Of a stretch of DNA of 64,000 bases, positions 25,803-34,002 are shown piece after piece. Source of the stretch: Betaproteobacteria bacterium (GTDB lineage Bacteria; Pseudomonadota; Gammaproteobacteria; Burkholderiales; Rhodocyclaceae). The stretch is from the NCBI GenBank assembly GCA_016234745.1, contig JACRAR010000062.1, positions 1-64,000 of the forward strand, read 5' to 3'. The stretch's first letter is position 1; every line of letters starts with the position of its first letter. Below the pieces are notes generated by a model. That model searched no databases, was not told where the DNA came from, and was given only the letters and a program-made list of their open reading frames with translations. A program made the translations under genes and the position numbers.

Positions 25803-26693
25803 CTATCCAAAGATGTGGTCTTCCATCAGTTTATCGATCAGCGCATACATGCCGTCCTGGGTGGCGGGCAGGGTTTCGTGTTCACTGCCGCCGAGCACCA
25901 CCGAGTCGATCTTGTGCACCTTGGTCGGTGAACCTTTCAGGCCACAGCGGTCGGGATCGATATCCAGGTCATCGGCCGTGAGGGTCGGAATGAACAAACC
26001 TTTGGCAAGGTATTCCTCTTTCAACTGATCGATATACAGCAGGGAATTGGTCTCGGTCATCTTTTCCAATTCGAGCAGGCTCAGGGCGTTCTTATAGGCC
26101 ATCACCCGTTTGGCGCGGAAGGGACGGGGCGTCGCGGCGTCCTTGATCACGGTGATCAGCAACGGCAGGTTCGCTTCCAATATCTCGAAACCGTTGTCTA
26201 CCTTGCGTTTCACGGTGATGGTCGAACCCTCTGCCTGGAGAATTGCCTCGGCATAGGTGATCTGCGGCAAGCCCAGTTTCTGAGCGGTCTGCGGGCCTAC
26301 CTGGGCGGTGTCCCCGTCGATCGCCTGGCGGCCGGCAAAGATAATGTCGTAGGGGGCCAGTTTGCGCAGGGCCGCGGACAACACGTAGGAGGTCGCCAGG
26401 GTGTCGGCACCGGCGAATTTGCGGTCGGTGACCAGGATGGCCTCGTCGACGCCCATATACAGGCAGTCGCGCAAGAGGTCTGAGGCCTTCAGCGGCCCCA
26501 TGGTGAGTACCCGCACGGTTCCGTCATAGCGATCGCGGAATTGCAGTGCTAATTCCAGTGCCACCTTGTCCTCGGGATTGAAGATGGTGGGTAGTTTGCT
26601 GCGGTTGACGGTACCGTCCGGCCGCATCACCTGACCGGAAATATTGGCCGTATCCGGGACTTGCTTAACCATTACGATGGAATGGTAACTCAT
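25803..26693 (-). CDS. etfB: Electron transfer flavoprotein beta subunit (bifurcating-type signature)
   Basis: A 296-residue EtfB, versus 249 for the second copy. Residues 120-134 read AGRQAIDGDTAQVGP; canonical EtfB has [10 protein letters not shown] at this place, as the second copy does. In ETFs known to bifurcate electrons (clostridial and Megasphaera types) the GDTAQVGP version lines the second FAD site that replaces AMP. The rest is typical (KQVPDT, NPEDKVALELAL). It starts the operon etfB-etfA-dehydrogenase. A hairpin repeat at 26770-26819 lies just upstream. Confidence 0.9.
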   Translation of the reverse strand: MSYHSIVMVKQVPDTANISGQVMRPDGTVNRSKLPTIFNPEDKVALELALQFRDRYDGTVRVLTMGPLKASDLLRDCLYMGVDEAILVTDRKFAGADTLATSYVLSAALRKLAPYDIIFAGRQAIDGDTAQVGPQTAQKLGLPQITYAEAILQAEGSTITVKRKVDNGFEILEANLPLLITVIKDAATPRPFRAKRVMAYKNALSLLELEKMTETNSLLYIDQLKEEYLAKGLFIPTLTADDLDIDPDRCGLKGSPTKVHKIDSVVLGGSEHETLPATQDGMYALIDKLMEDHIFG

Positions 26694-26769
26694 GCTTTGC
26701 CTTCTGAAATGTTGAGCAATGGATTGATGAACGAGGTCAGTGAAAGTCTTTAGTGGCCTATACCGTATA

Positions 26770-26819
26770 AGAGCCTATCCGCAAATAATCCAGGGCTGGA
26801 TTATTCACGGATAGACTCT
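26770..26819. repeat. Large imperfect palindrome between fabI and etfB
   Basis: Two 22-base arms pair at 19 positions around a four-base loop (core AATAATCCA / TGGATTATT, outer CTATCCG / CGGATAG). It lies after fabI and before etfB, both on the minus strand. It may terminate fabI transcripts, though no good T-tract follows, or may be a small repeat element. It could also fold in the etfB leader. Confidence 0.6.
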
Positions 26820-26835
26820 AAAGGGTTGGCATTTT

Positions 26836-27630
26836 TCAACTGTGGCTAGGTGCGTGGGCCAGCGTGGTGGTGTTGAAGCCGCCGTCGACATACATGATCT
26901 CGCCGGTCATGCCGCTGGCCAGGTCGGAGCAAAGGAAGGCGGCAGCATTGCCGACTTCCTCGGTGGTGACATTGCGGCGCAGCGGCGCATTATGGGCATT
27001 GAACGACAGTAGCTTGCCGAAATTGGCGATGCCGGCGGCCGCCAGCGTCTTGATCGGTCCGGCGGAGATGGCATTGACCCGCGTGCCCTCCGGACCGAGG
27101 CAGGCGGCGAGGTAGCGCACCGAGGCTTCCAGGCTGGCTTTGGCCGGCCCCATGACGTTGTAGTAGGGCACCGCGCGTATCGCACCGAGGTAGGACATGG
27201 CCAGCAGCGCGCCGTTGCGCCCCTGCATCAGCGCGCGGGCGCCCTTGGCCAGGGCGGGAAAGCTGTAGGCTGACACTTCGTGGGCGACACGGAAGGCCTC
27301 GCGCGACAGGCCGCTGAGGAAGTCGCCCTCGAGGGCTTCATTCGGGGCGTAGGCGATCGAGTGCACCAGGCCGTCCAGGCCATCCCAGGAGTTGCCCAGG
27401 CTGGTGAAGAGCGCATCGATTTGCGCGTCTTCTGCCACGTCACAGGGGAGGATCAGTTTGCTGTCAAACTCAGTGGCGAGTTTGGCGACACGATCCAGGA
27501 CGCGCTCATTCTGGTAGGTGAAGGCCAGTTCGGCACTCTCGCGACGCATCGCCTTGGCGATGCCGTAGGCAATCGAGCGGTTGGAAATCATGCCCGTGAT
27601 CAGGATGCGCTTGCCGGCTAGAAAGCCCAT
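26836..27630 (-). CDS. fabI: Enoyl-ACP reductase (NADH), FabI
   Basis: A 264-residue short-chain dehydrogenase that carries out the last reduction of each fatty-acid elongation cycle. Motifs: [20 protein letters not shown] (NAD site), [16 protein letters not shown] with Tyr147, and [14 protein letters not shown] with Tyr157 and Lys164 in the FabI Y-x6-K spacing. The C-terminus [11 protein letters not shown] is typical. It is a separate transcription unit, divergent from relA with an 87-base intergenic region. Confidence 0.95.
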   Translation of the reverse strand: MGFLAGKRILITGMISNRSIAYGIAKAMRRESAELAFTYQNERVLDRVAKLATEFDSKLILPCDVAEDAQIDALFTSLGNSWDGLDGLVHSIAYAPNEALEGDFLSGLSREAFRVAHEVSAYSFPALAKGARALMQGRNGALLAMSYLGAIRAVPYYNVMGPAKASLEASVRYLAACLGPEGTRVNAISAGPIKTLAAAGIANFGKLLSFNAHNAPLRRNVTTEEVGNAAAFLCSDLASGMTGEIMYVDGGFNTTTLAHAPSHS

Positions 27631-27705
27631 TGTTCCTCCGCGAGTAAAAGCACGGAGTCGATTATAACGGATAGGCCTTGTCTTATAGGGGTATCCCTAA
27701 TCTGG

Positions 27706-27711
27706 GATAAT
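27706..27711 (+). promoter_or_regulatory. Extended -10 element just upstream of relA
   Basis: TGGGATAAT holds a GATAAT -10 box with a TG extension, six bases before the relA ATG at 27718. There is no ribosome site. Transcription would begin at or near the start codon, giving a leaderless mRNA. The -35 region is weak. Confidence 0.4.
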
Positions 27712-27717
27712 GCGGCC

Positions 27718-29958
27718 ATGGTTTCACTAGTCCAAAATCCGACGCTTTCCGGTAATCCAGCAACTGATTCCGGCGGCATCACCGGTCAGCTTGCTGCCGG
27801 CTTGCCGGCCGAAGGCAGGGAACGTATCGTCAGGGCGCTGGCACTCGTCACAGAAGCTTATGGCGCTAGTCTGCTGGGTACCGGCGAAGCCACCTACCGC
27901 CATGCCATGGGCATGGCATCGATTACCGCTGCGCTGAATCTTGACATCGACACGCGTCTTGCCGCTGTGCTGTTCGCCGCCGCGGGTCATTTCGGTGCGG
28001 CGGATGCCTGGCGCGAAACGCTTACCGCCCAATTCGGCGAAACCGTGACGCGCCTGGTCGATGGGCTGGAGCGACTGAACGGCTTGCGCCTGCTGCTGCG
28101 TCCACAAAGCGGCGCCGCGGCTGGTGTCAAGACGCAGACCGAGACCCTGCGCAAAATGCTGCTGGCCATGGTCGAGGACATCCGCGTGGTGCTGCTGCGA
28201 CTGGCGAGCCGCACCCAGACCTTGCGCTACTTGACCGACCATCCCGGTTCGGAGCGCGAGGAGATCGCACACGAGAGCCTGGAGATTTATGCGCCTCTGG
28301 CCAACCGCCTGGGCGTCTGGCAACTCAAGTGGGAACTTGAGGATTTATCGTTCCGTTTTCTCGAGCCGGAAACCTACAAGCGCATAGCCCGCATGCTCGA
28401 CGAAAAGCGTGTCGAACGCGAACAGTTCATCAGCAGCGCGATTGCGCGCCTCAAGGCCGAACTGGCGGCAGCCGGCATCGTCGCCGAAGTGTATGGACGC
28501 CCCAAGCACATTTACAGCATTCGCAACAAGATGCACGGCAAGGATCTCGATTTCGACAGCCTGTATGACGTGCGTGCCTTGCGCATCCTGGTGGCCGAGG
28601 TGAAGGACTGCTATAACGCGCTCGGCCTGGTGCACCATCTCTGGCAGCCGGTGCGCGGCCAGTTTGACGATTACATCTCGCACCCCAAGGGCAATTATTA
28701 CCGCTCGCTCCATACCGCCGTCATGGCCGATGACGGGCGACCGTTCGAAGTGCAAATCCGTACCCATGAGATGCATCGCCATGCCGAGCTGGGGATTGCC
28801 GCGCACTGGCGCTACAAGGAGTCCGGCAGCCAATCGAAGTCTGCGACGCGGGCCGACTCGGCCTACGACGACAAGATCGCCTGGCTGCGCCAGCTGCTCT
28901 CGTGGCGCGACGAAATCGCCGACAACGCCGATTGGGTGGAGCAATACAAGCGGGCAGCGCTGGACGACACCATTTATGTGCTGACGCCACAGGGCCGGGT
29001 GATCGATCTGGCGCGCGGCGCCACGCCGCTCGACTTTGCCTACCGCCTGCATACCGATCTCGGCCATCGCTGCCGCGGTGCGCGCATCGATGGCCAGATG
29101 GTGCCGTTGAATACGCCGCTGGCCAACGGGCAGCGTGTTGAAATCATCTCCGCCAAGCAGGGCGGACCTTCGCGTGATTGGCTCAATCCGGCGCAGGGTT
29201 ATCTGGTGACGAGCCGGGCCAGGCAAAAATGCAAGCAGTGGTTCAGCGCGCAGGAGGAAGCGGAAACCCTGGCGCAGGGACGCAGCCTGATCATGCGCGA
29301 GTTGCAGCGCGAAGGGCAGACGCAGGCCAATCTTGAAGAACTGGCGCAGAAGCTCGGTTTCAAAAGCAGCGAGGAAATGTTCCTGGCGGGCGGACGCGGC
29401 GAACTGGGCACGCGCCAGATTCAGGTGGCCTTGCGCGGGAGCAGGGTCGAAGCAATGCCCGAGCCGGAAATCCATACCAAGCGCAGCAAGGTCGAAGACA
29501 GCGGCAGCGGGATTCTGGTGGTGGGCGTCGGCAAGATCCTGACCCAGCTTGGACGCTGCTGCAAGCCGGTGCCGCCAGATGCCATTTCAGGCTTTGTCAC
29601 GCGCGGCAAGGGCGTCTCGATCCATCGCCTCGAGTGCAAACATTTCAAGAGCATGGCGGCACGCAGCCCCGAGCGGGTGATCGGCGCCGAGTGGGGAACC
29701 CAAGGCGAGGCGACGCAAAAATCCACCTTGTATTCGGTCGACATGATGGTCGATGCAAACGATCGCCAGGGTTTGCTGCGCGATATCTCGGAAGTCCTGT
29801 CGCGCGAAAAAATCAATGTCACGGCGGTCAACACCCTGTCGCGCTCCGGATCGGCGCGCATGTCCTTCACTGTCGAACTGAATGGCTTGCCGCAACTGCA
29901 GCGCATGCTGACGCTGGTGCGCGAAGTATCGGGCGTAGTCAGCGCCTGGCGCGGCTAG
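27718..29958 (+). CDS. relA: GTP pyrophosphokinase RelA (stringent response)
   Basis: A 746-residue long RSH protein that makes (p)ppGpp when uncharged tRNA is sensed on the ribosome. The N-terminal hydrolase-like domain is degenerate: the HD pair of the SpoT family is missing (around AAVLFAAAGHFGAAD), which marks RelA. The synthetase domain has GRPKHIYSIRNKM, FDSLYDVRALRI, HPKGNYYRSLHTAV and EVQIRTHEMH. TGS (IYVLTPQGRVIDLARGATPLDFAY), helical, CC-type (GRCCKPVPPD) and ACT domains follow. An inverted repeat begins at its stop codon. Confidence 0.94.
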   Translation: MVSLVQNPTLSGNPATDSGGITGQLAAGLPAEGRERIVRALALVTEAYGASLLGTGEATYRHAMGMASITAALNLDIDTRLAAVLFAAAGHFGAADAWRETLTAQFGETVTRLVDGLERLNGLRLLLRPQSGAAAGVKTQTETLRKMLLAMVEDIRVVLLRLASRTQTLRYLTDHPGSEREEIAHESLEIYAPLANRLGVWQLKWELEDLSFRFLEPETYKRIARMLDEKRVEREQFISSAIARLKAELAAAGIVAEVYGRPKHIYSIRNKMHGKDLDFDSLYDVRALRILVAEVKDCYNALGLVHHLWQPVRGQFDDYISHPKGNYYRSLHTAVMADDGRPFEVQIRTHEMHRHAELGIAAHWRYKESGSQSKSATRADSAYDDKIAWLRQLLSWRDEIADNADWVEQYKRAALDDTIYVLTPQGRVIDLARGATPLDFAYRLHTDLGHRCRGARIDGQMVPLNTPLANGQRVEIISAKQGGPSRDWLNPAQGYLVTSRARQKCKQWFSAQEEAETLAQGRSLIMRELQREGQTQANLEELAQKLGFKSSEEMFLAGGRGELGTRQIQVALRGSRVEAMPEPEIHTKRSKVEDSGSGILVVGVGKILTQLGRCCKPVPPDAISGFVTRGKGVSIHRLECKHFKSMAARSPERVIGAEWGTQGEATQKSTLYSVDMMVDANDRQGLLRDISEVLSREKINVTAVNTLSRSGSARMSFTVELNGLPQLQRMLTLVREVSGVVSAWRG

Positions 29959-30011
29959 CACCCCAGACCCAACTATGGGCACTGGTGCCCGCCCTTGTTT
30001 CTGGGGTGCTA
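29956..30011. terminator. Long inverted repeat overlapping the relA stop, possible terminator
   Basis: The outer arms TAGCACCCCAGA (29956-29967) and TCTGGGGTGCTA (30000-30011) are perfect complements. Inside sits a second perfect hairpin, GGGCAC and GTGCCC at 29977-29990. A-rich sequence with CCCC follows instead of a clear T-run. It probably ends relA transcription or protects the mRNA end. Confidence 0.55.
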
Positions 30012-30116
30012 AAAACCCCAAAAAATTCCCGAATAAGTGAGCCGCTTCACAGCGGCCGCGCCAACCTCAGTCGATAATTCTTGCCATCGCGGGAACAAAT
30101 ATGAAGGATTGCGGCA

Positions 30117-32438
30117 ATGGCCCTGGCAGTTTGGACTCAGAAACAGGTTCTCAACCAGCTCGATTCGGGCAGCCACTGGTCGGCCGATGTCATCACCTAT
30201 GCTTTTCCGAATACCTCGAACGGTATTTACGGTCGCCAGGAGCTGTCCGGTTTTCAGGGCTTTAACGCGACTGAACAGAAATCTGCCGAGCTGGCGCTGG
30301 AAACCTGGGACGACCTGATTGCACCGAGTTTGCAGAAGGTTGCGGCGAGTGGCTCCGATATCGAGTTCGGGACCATGATCACATCGGGCAACTATGCGCA
30401 TGCCTATATGCCTGGTACCGGCAGCGTCTGGATCAATCGCACGTATTCCAGTCTCACCAACCCGGTGATCGGTGAGCACGGGTTTGCCGCCTATATCCAT
30501 GAGATCGGCCATGCCATGGGCTTGGAGCACATGGGTAACTACAACGGTGGCGGCGCCCGGACAGCGTCCTGTTTCCAGGACAGCAATGTCTATTCGGTGA
30601 TGTCCTATTACGGTCCCAACTGGGGTTCCGGCGCGACCAACGGGGAAGGGCAGGTGGCCTGGGCCGACTGGGTCGCGGCCAATGGCAGACGTTACGAGCC
30701 GCAAACCCCGATGCTCAACGATATCATGGCAATGCAGGCCATCTACGGCGCGGACACGGGGACGCGCCTGGGCGACACGGTGTATGGGTTTGGCTGCAAT
30801 ATCCCGGGAAGTCTTGCCGCCCTCTACAACTTTGCCGCTAACCTCAATCCCATCCTGACGATTTACGATGCCGGCGGTGAAGATACTCTCAACCTGACTG
30901 GTTGGAATACGCCGAGCAGCGTCGACCTCAGCCCGGGCGCTTTCTCCTCCTGCAACCGCATGACTAACAACATCGCCATCGCCTTTTCCTGCAACATCGA
31001 AAAGGCGATCACCGGTGGCGGCAATGACACACTCAAGGGCAATGTCCTGGATAACTTTCTCGACGGCGGCGCTGGCAACGATACTCTGGTGGCCGGCACG
31101 GGCAACGATACGCTCGAGGGCGGCAACGGCAATGACACGGCCGTGCTTCCAGGTGCGCTGGCGGATTACCGGTTCCAGTTCGACAACCTGGGCATCAGTG
31201 TTACCCACCTGAACTCCGGCAATGTCAACCTGGTGCGGGATGTGGAATTTTTCACCTTCGCCGACATCTCCAAATCCGTGGCCGAGCTGGCCGAAGATCC
31301 GTCGGCGGGGTTGCAGTTGAGCGGCACCGAAAAAGTCGACACTCTAGCCGGCTCCACGGCCAACGACAACCTGCAAGGCAATGGCGGCAACGACACCCTC
31401 AGCGGCAGCGCCGGCAACGACACGCTGGATGGCGGTGCTGGCGTGGATAAACTGACCGGCGGTGCCGGCGATGATACGTATGTTGTCAACAATACCGGCG
31501 ATAAAGTGATCGAAGACGCCAATGCAGGGATAGACCTGGTGCGGTCATCGGTTAATTGGACCCTGGGCAACAATCTTGAAAATCTCGAACTGACCGGGAC
31601 GGACAACCTCTCCGGCACGGGCAACGCTCTTGCCAACACCATTTACGGCAATGGCAGCAACAATCTGTTATCCGGCAAGGACGGCATCGACACCATGGAC
31701 GGTGGAGAAGGATCGGACATCTACCTGATCCCTATTGTGGCTGATCACCCGGTTGCTGAAATCCAGGACAGCGGGAAGAATGGCATTGACGAAATCCGCT
31801 TCTCCAGCAGCACCAAGGACAGCACGCTGAAGCTTTTTGCCGACGACTCCGGACTGGAGCGCGCCGTCATAGGAACGGGCAAGGGCACTGCTGCCGACAT
31901 CTCGGGCACAACTGCGCTCAACCTGGATGCCTCCGCAGCGCCCAACGCCCTGACCATCCAGGGCAATTACGGCGCCAATCGGCTGACCGGCACGGCATAC
32001 GGCGATCTGATCCTGGCCGGCAACGGCAAAGACGTGGTTTCCGGCGGAACTGGGGACGACACGATTTCCGCCGGCTTGGGCAATGACACACTGACCGGCG
32101 GCGATGGCGCGGATTGTTTTCTCTTTGATACAACCGCCGGATCGACCAACAAGGACGTCATCACCGACTTCGAGCCGGGCAGCGACAAGATCCTGCTCAG
32201 CCTGAAGCTGTTCAAGGCGCTCGGATCCGCGGGAGATCTCGGCGAGGCGCAGTTCTGGTCCGGCTCGGATGTGGTCAAGGGGCACGCTGCGGACGACCGG
32301 ATTGTCTACAACACGAGCACCGGGACACTGTATTACGATGCCGATGGCAGCAAGTCCGGCGCGCCGGTGCAGATTGCGGTGATTGGCGTTGCCAGTTTCC
32401 CGGAGTTGGCTTTCAGCGACTTTCAGGTGGTTGCCTGA
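30117..32438 (+). CDS. Serralysin-like M10 metalloprotease with RTX repeats
   Basis: A 773-residue secreted protease with no N-terminal signal, as expected for type I secretion. The zinc site HEIGHAMGLEH is near residue 128, and the Met-turn is in YSVMSYYGP. RTX nonapeptides (GGxGNDTL) form three groups: about 300-345, 420-465 and 640-670, which bind calcium and fold outside the cell. The C-terminus is the likely export signal. Five cysteines are present (for example TASCFQD, FGCNIP, SSCNRM, FSCNIE), which is unusual for this family. No type I exporter genes are nearby. Its last 16 bases overlap a convergent gene. Confidence 0.88.
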   Translation: MALAVWTQKQVLNQLDSGSHWSADVITYAFPNTSNGIYGRQELSGFQGFNATEQKSAELALETWDDLIAPSLQKVAASGSDIEFGTMITSGNYAHAYMPGTGSVWINRTYSSLTNPVIGEHGFAAYIHEIGHAMGLEHMGNYNGGGARTASCFQDSNVYSVMSYYGPNWGSGATNGEGQVAWADWVAANGRRYEPQTPMLNDIMAMQAIYGADTGTRLGDTVYGFGCNIPGSLAALYNFAANLNPILTIYDAGGEDTLNLTGWNTPSSVDLSPGAFSSCNRMTNNIAIAFSCNIEKAITGGGNDTLKGNVLDNFLDGGAGNDTLVAGTGNDTLEGGNGNDTAVLPGALADYRFQFDNLGISVTHLNSGNVNLVRDVEFFTFADISKSVAELAEDPSAGLQLSGTEKVDTLAGSTANDNLQGNGGNDTLSGSAGNDTLDGGAGVDKLTGGAGDDTYVVNNTGDKVIEDANAGIDLVRSSVNWTLGNNLENLELTGTDNLSGTGNALANTIYGNGSNNLLSGKDGIDTMDGGEGSDIYLIPIVADHPVAEIQDSGKNGIDEIRFSSSTKDSTLKLFADDSGLERAVIGTGKGTAADISGTTALNLDASAAPNALTIQGNYGANRLTGTAYGDLILAGNGKDVVSGGTGDDTISAGLGNDTLTGGDGADCFLFDTTAGSTNKDVITDFEPGSDKILLSLKLFKALGSAGDLGEAQFWSGSDVVKGHAADDRIVYNTSTGTLYYDADGSKSGAPVQIAVIGVASFPELAFSDFQVVA

Positions 32439-33958
32439 TCGCGCTGGGCAAGCGACTGCTTTAGCGCCTGCACAATCCTGCCATCGAACTTGGTTCCGCT
32501 TCCGGCGTCGAGGATCGCGAGTGCAGCTGCCTCCGTCATTCCCTTGCGGTAGTGCCGGTCCGCCGTGAGCGCTTCAAACACGTCGGCGACGCTGAGTATC
32601 TTGGACATCAGCGGGATTTCGTGCTCACGCAGGCCGTGCGGATAACCTGAGCCATCCAGGGCTTCGTGGTGCGAGGATGCAATCAGCGGCACGCTGCGAT
32701 ACTTGTGGGCAAAGTGCACCTTCGCGAGTATGTCGAAAGTGGTTTCCGCATGGGTCTTGATGTGCTGGTATTCGCTGGCGCTGAGAGTGCCGTTCTTGCG
32801 CAGCACGGCGTCGTCGACGCCGACTTTTCCGTAGTCATGGAGGGTTGCGGCGACCTTGAGAATATCGGTATCCTCCGCGGTGAAGCCCAGCGCCGCAGCA
32901 ATCGCCACGGCCAGCTGCGCGACACGCAGGGAGTGGCCGGCAGTGAGCTTGTCGCGCGAATCCAGGGAGGCCGCCATGACCTCAAGCAAACTGTGGAACT
33001 GCCGATCGAGCTCGCGAATCAGATTGCGGTTCTCCAGAGCCGTGCCGATGGCGCCTGCGATCGTTTCCAGCAGTTTGACATCGTCTGCGGCAAAGCACCC
33101 GCCGTACTTGTTGAGCACCTGGACGACGCCGAGAATCTCGTTGGCAGCGGTCTTGAGCGGAATTGCGAGAATGTTCTGCGTGCGATAACCCGTGCTGCGG
33201 TCAAACGATGCATCAAAACGCGCATCGCTGTATGGATCGGCCACCAGCAGCGCCTCTCCCGTCAGTGCCACGTAGCCGGCGATGCCCAGCTTGATCTTGA
33301 CACTGATGGTGTCGGTCGTGCCGCTCGCAAACACTGAAACCAGGTGGCCGGATTTCTCGTCCAGCCGGAACACGGCGCTGCGATCGCAGCCGATATTTTC
33401 TTGCAGGGTGGATATTTCCCGGCGCGCGATTTCTGCGTCAATTTGTCCGTTCTTGCTTTGTTCGGCGATAGTGCGTGCGGCAGCGGCAAGCGTGTTCTCA
33501 TCTTGCTGCGTGAAGCGGCCGCCGAACTTGTTGATGAGTTGTAATCCGCCCAGGACGCTGCCGTTGCTCGCAATAATCGGCAGCGCGAGCATGGTGTCGG
33601 TCCGGTAGCCCGAACCCTTGTCCGTGATGTTGTTGAAGAAAGCATGTTCCTGGGCATTGACGATATTGATGCTGCGACGGCGGGAGAGTGCTGCGCCGAT
33701 CACTCCCATTTTGAGGGGAACCACAATGGCGCCGCTTTCCAGTCCATCCCCATAGTCGGCGCGCAGCTCGTTGCTCTCGGTGTCGTAGAGGAACAGTGTG
33801 ACGCGGTCGGCATCCATCACCCGGGCGACTTCCTTCATGACCAGCGACGAAAGCTGCGGATTGTTTCGTTCTCCGGCGATCAAACCCTGCAGCCGAATGA
33901 TTTGCTCGAGACGGTTGCAGCGCGCCGTGATGGCTTGGAAGGAAGGCAAGGTGGTCAT
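32423..33958 (-). CDS. GAF-GAF-HD-GYP protein (probable cyclic-di-GMP phosphodiesterase)
   Basis: A 511-residue cytosolic protein. Two GAF domains (about 25-165 and 175-330) are followed by an HD-GYP domain with HSLRVAQ, LHDYGKVGVDD, SSHHEALDGSGYP and VADVFEALTADRHYRKGM. Metal-ligand motifs are intact. Both GAFs contain similar FTQQDENTL/FAADDVKLLE and LINKFGG/VLNKYGG stretches, suggesting duplication. The start at 33958 replaces a longer frame that only overlaps the ppk1 region. The 3' end overlaps the RTX protease gene by 16 bases. Confidence 0.9.
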   Translation of the reverse strand: MTTLPSFQAITARCNRLEQIIRLQGLIAGERNNPQLSSLVMKEVARVMDADRVTLFLYDTESNELRADYGDGLESGAIVVPLKMGVIGAALSRRRSINIVNAQEHAFFNNITDKGSGYRTDTMLALPIIASNGSVLGGLQLINKFGGRFTQQDENTLAAAARTIAEQSKNGQIDAEIARREISTLQENIGCDRSAVFRLDEKSGHLVSVFASGTTDTISVKIKLGIAGYVALTGEALLVADPYSDARFDASFDRSTGYRTQNILAIPLKTAANEILGVVQVLNKYGGCFAADDVKLLETIAGAIGTALENRNLIRELDRQFHSLLEVMAASLDSRDKLTAGHSLRVAQLAVAIAAALGFTAEDTDILKVAATLHDYGKVGVDDAVLRKNGTLSASEYQHIKTHAETTFDILAKVHFAHKYRSVPLIASSHHEALDGSGYPHGLREHEIPLMSKILSVADVFEALTADRHYRKGMTEAAALAILDAGSGTKFDGRIVQALKQSLAQRDQATT

Positions 33959-34002
33959 AATGTGTCCGTGCCTGGAGTTGGTTTTCCGCGATTCTGCGGC
34001 AC

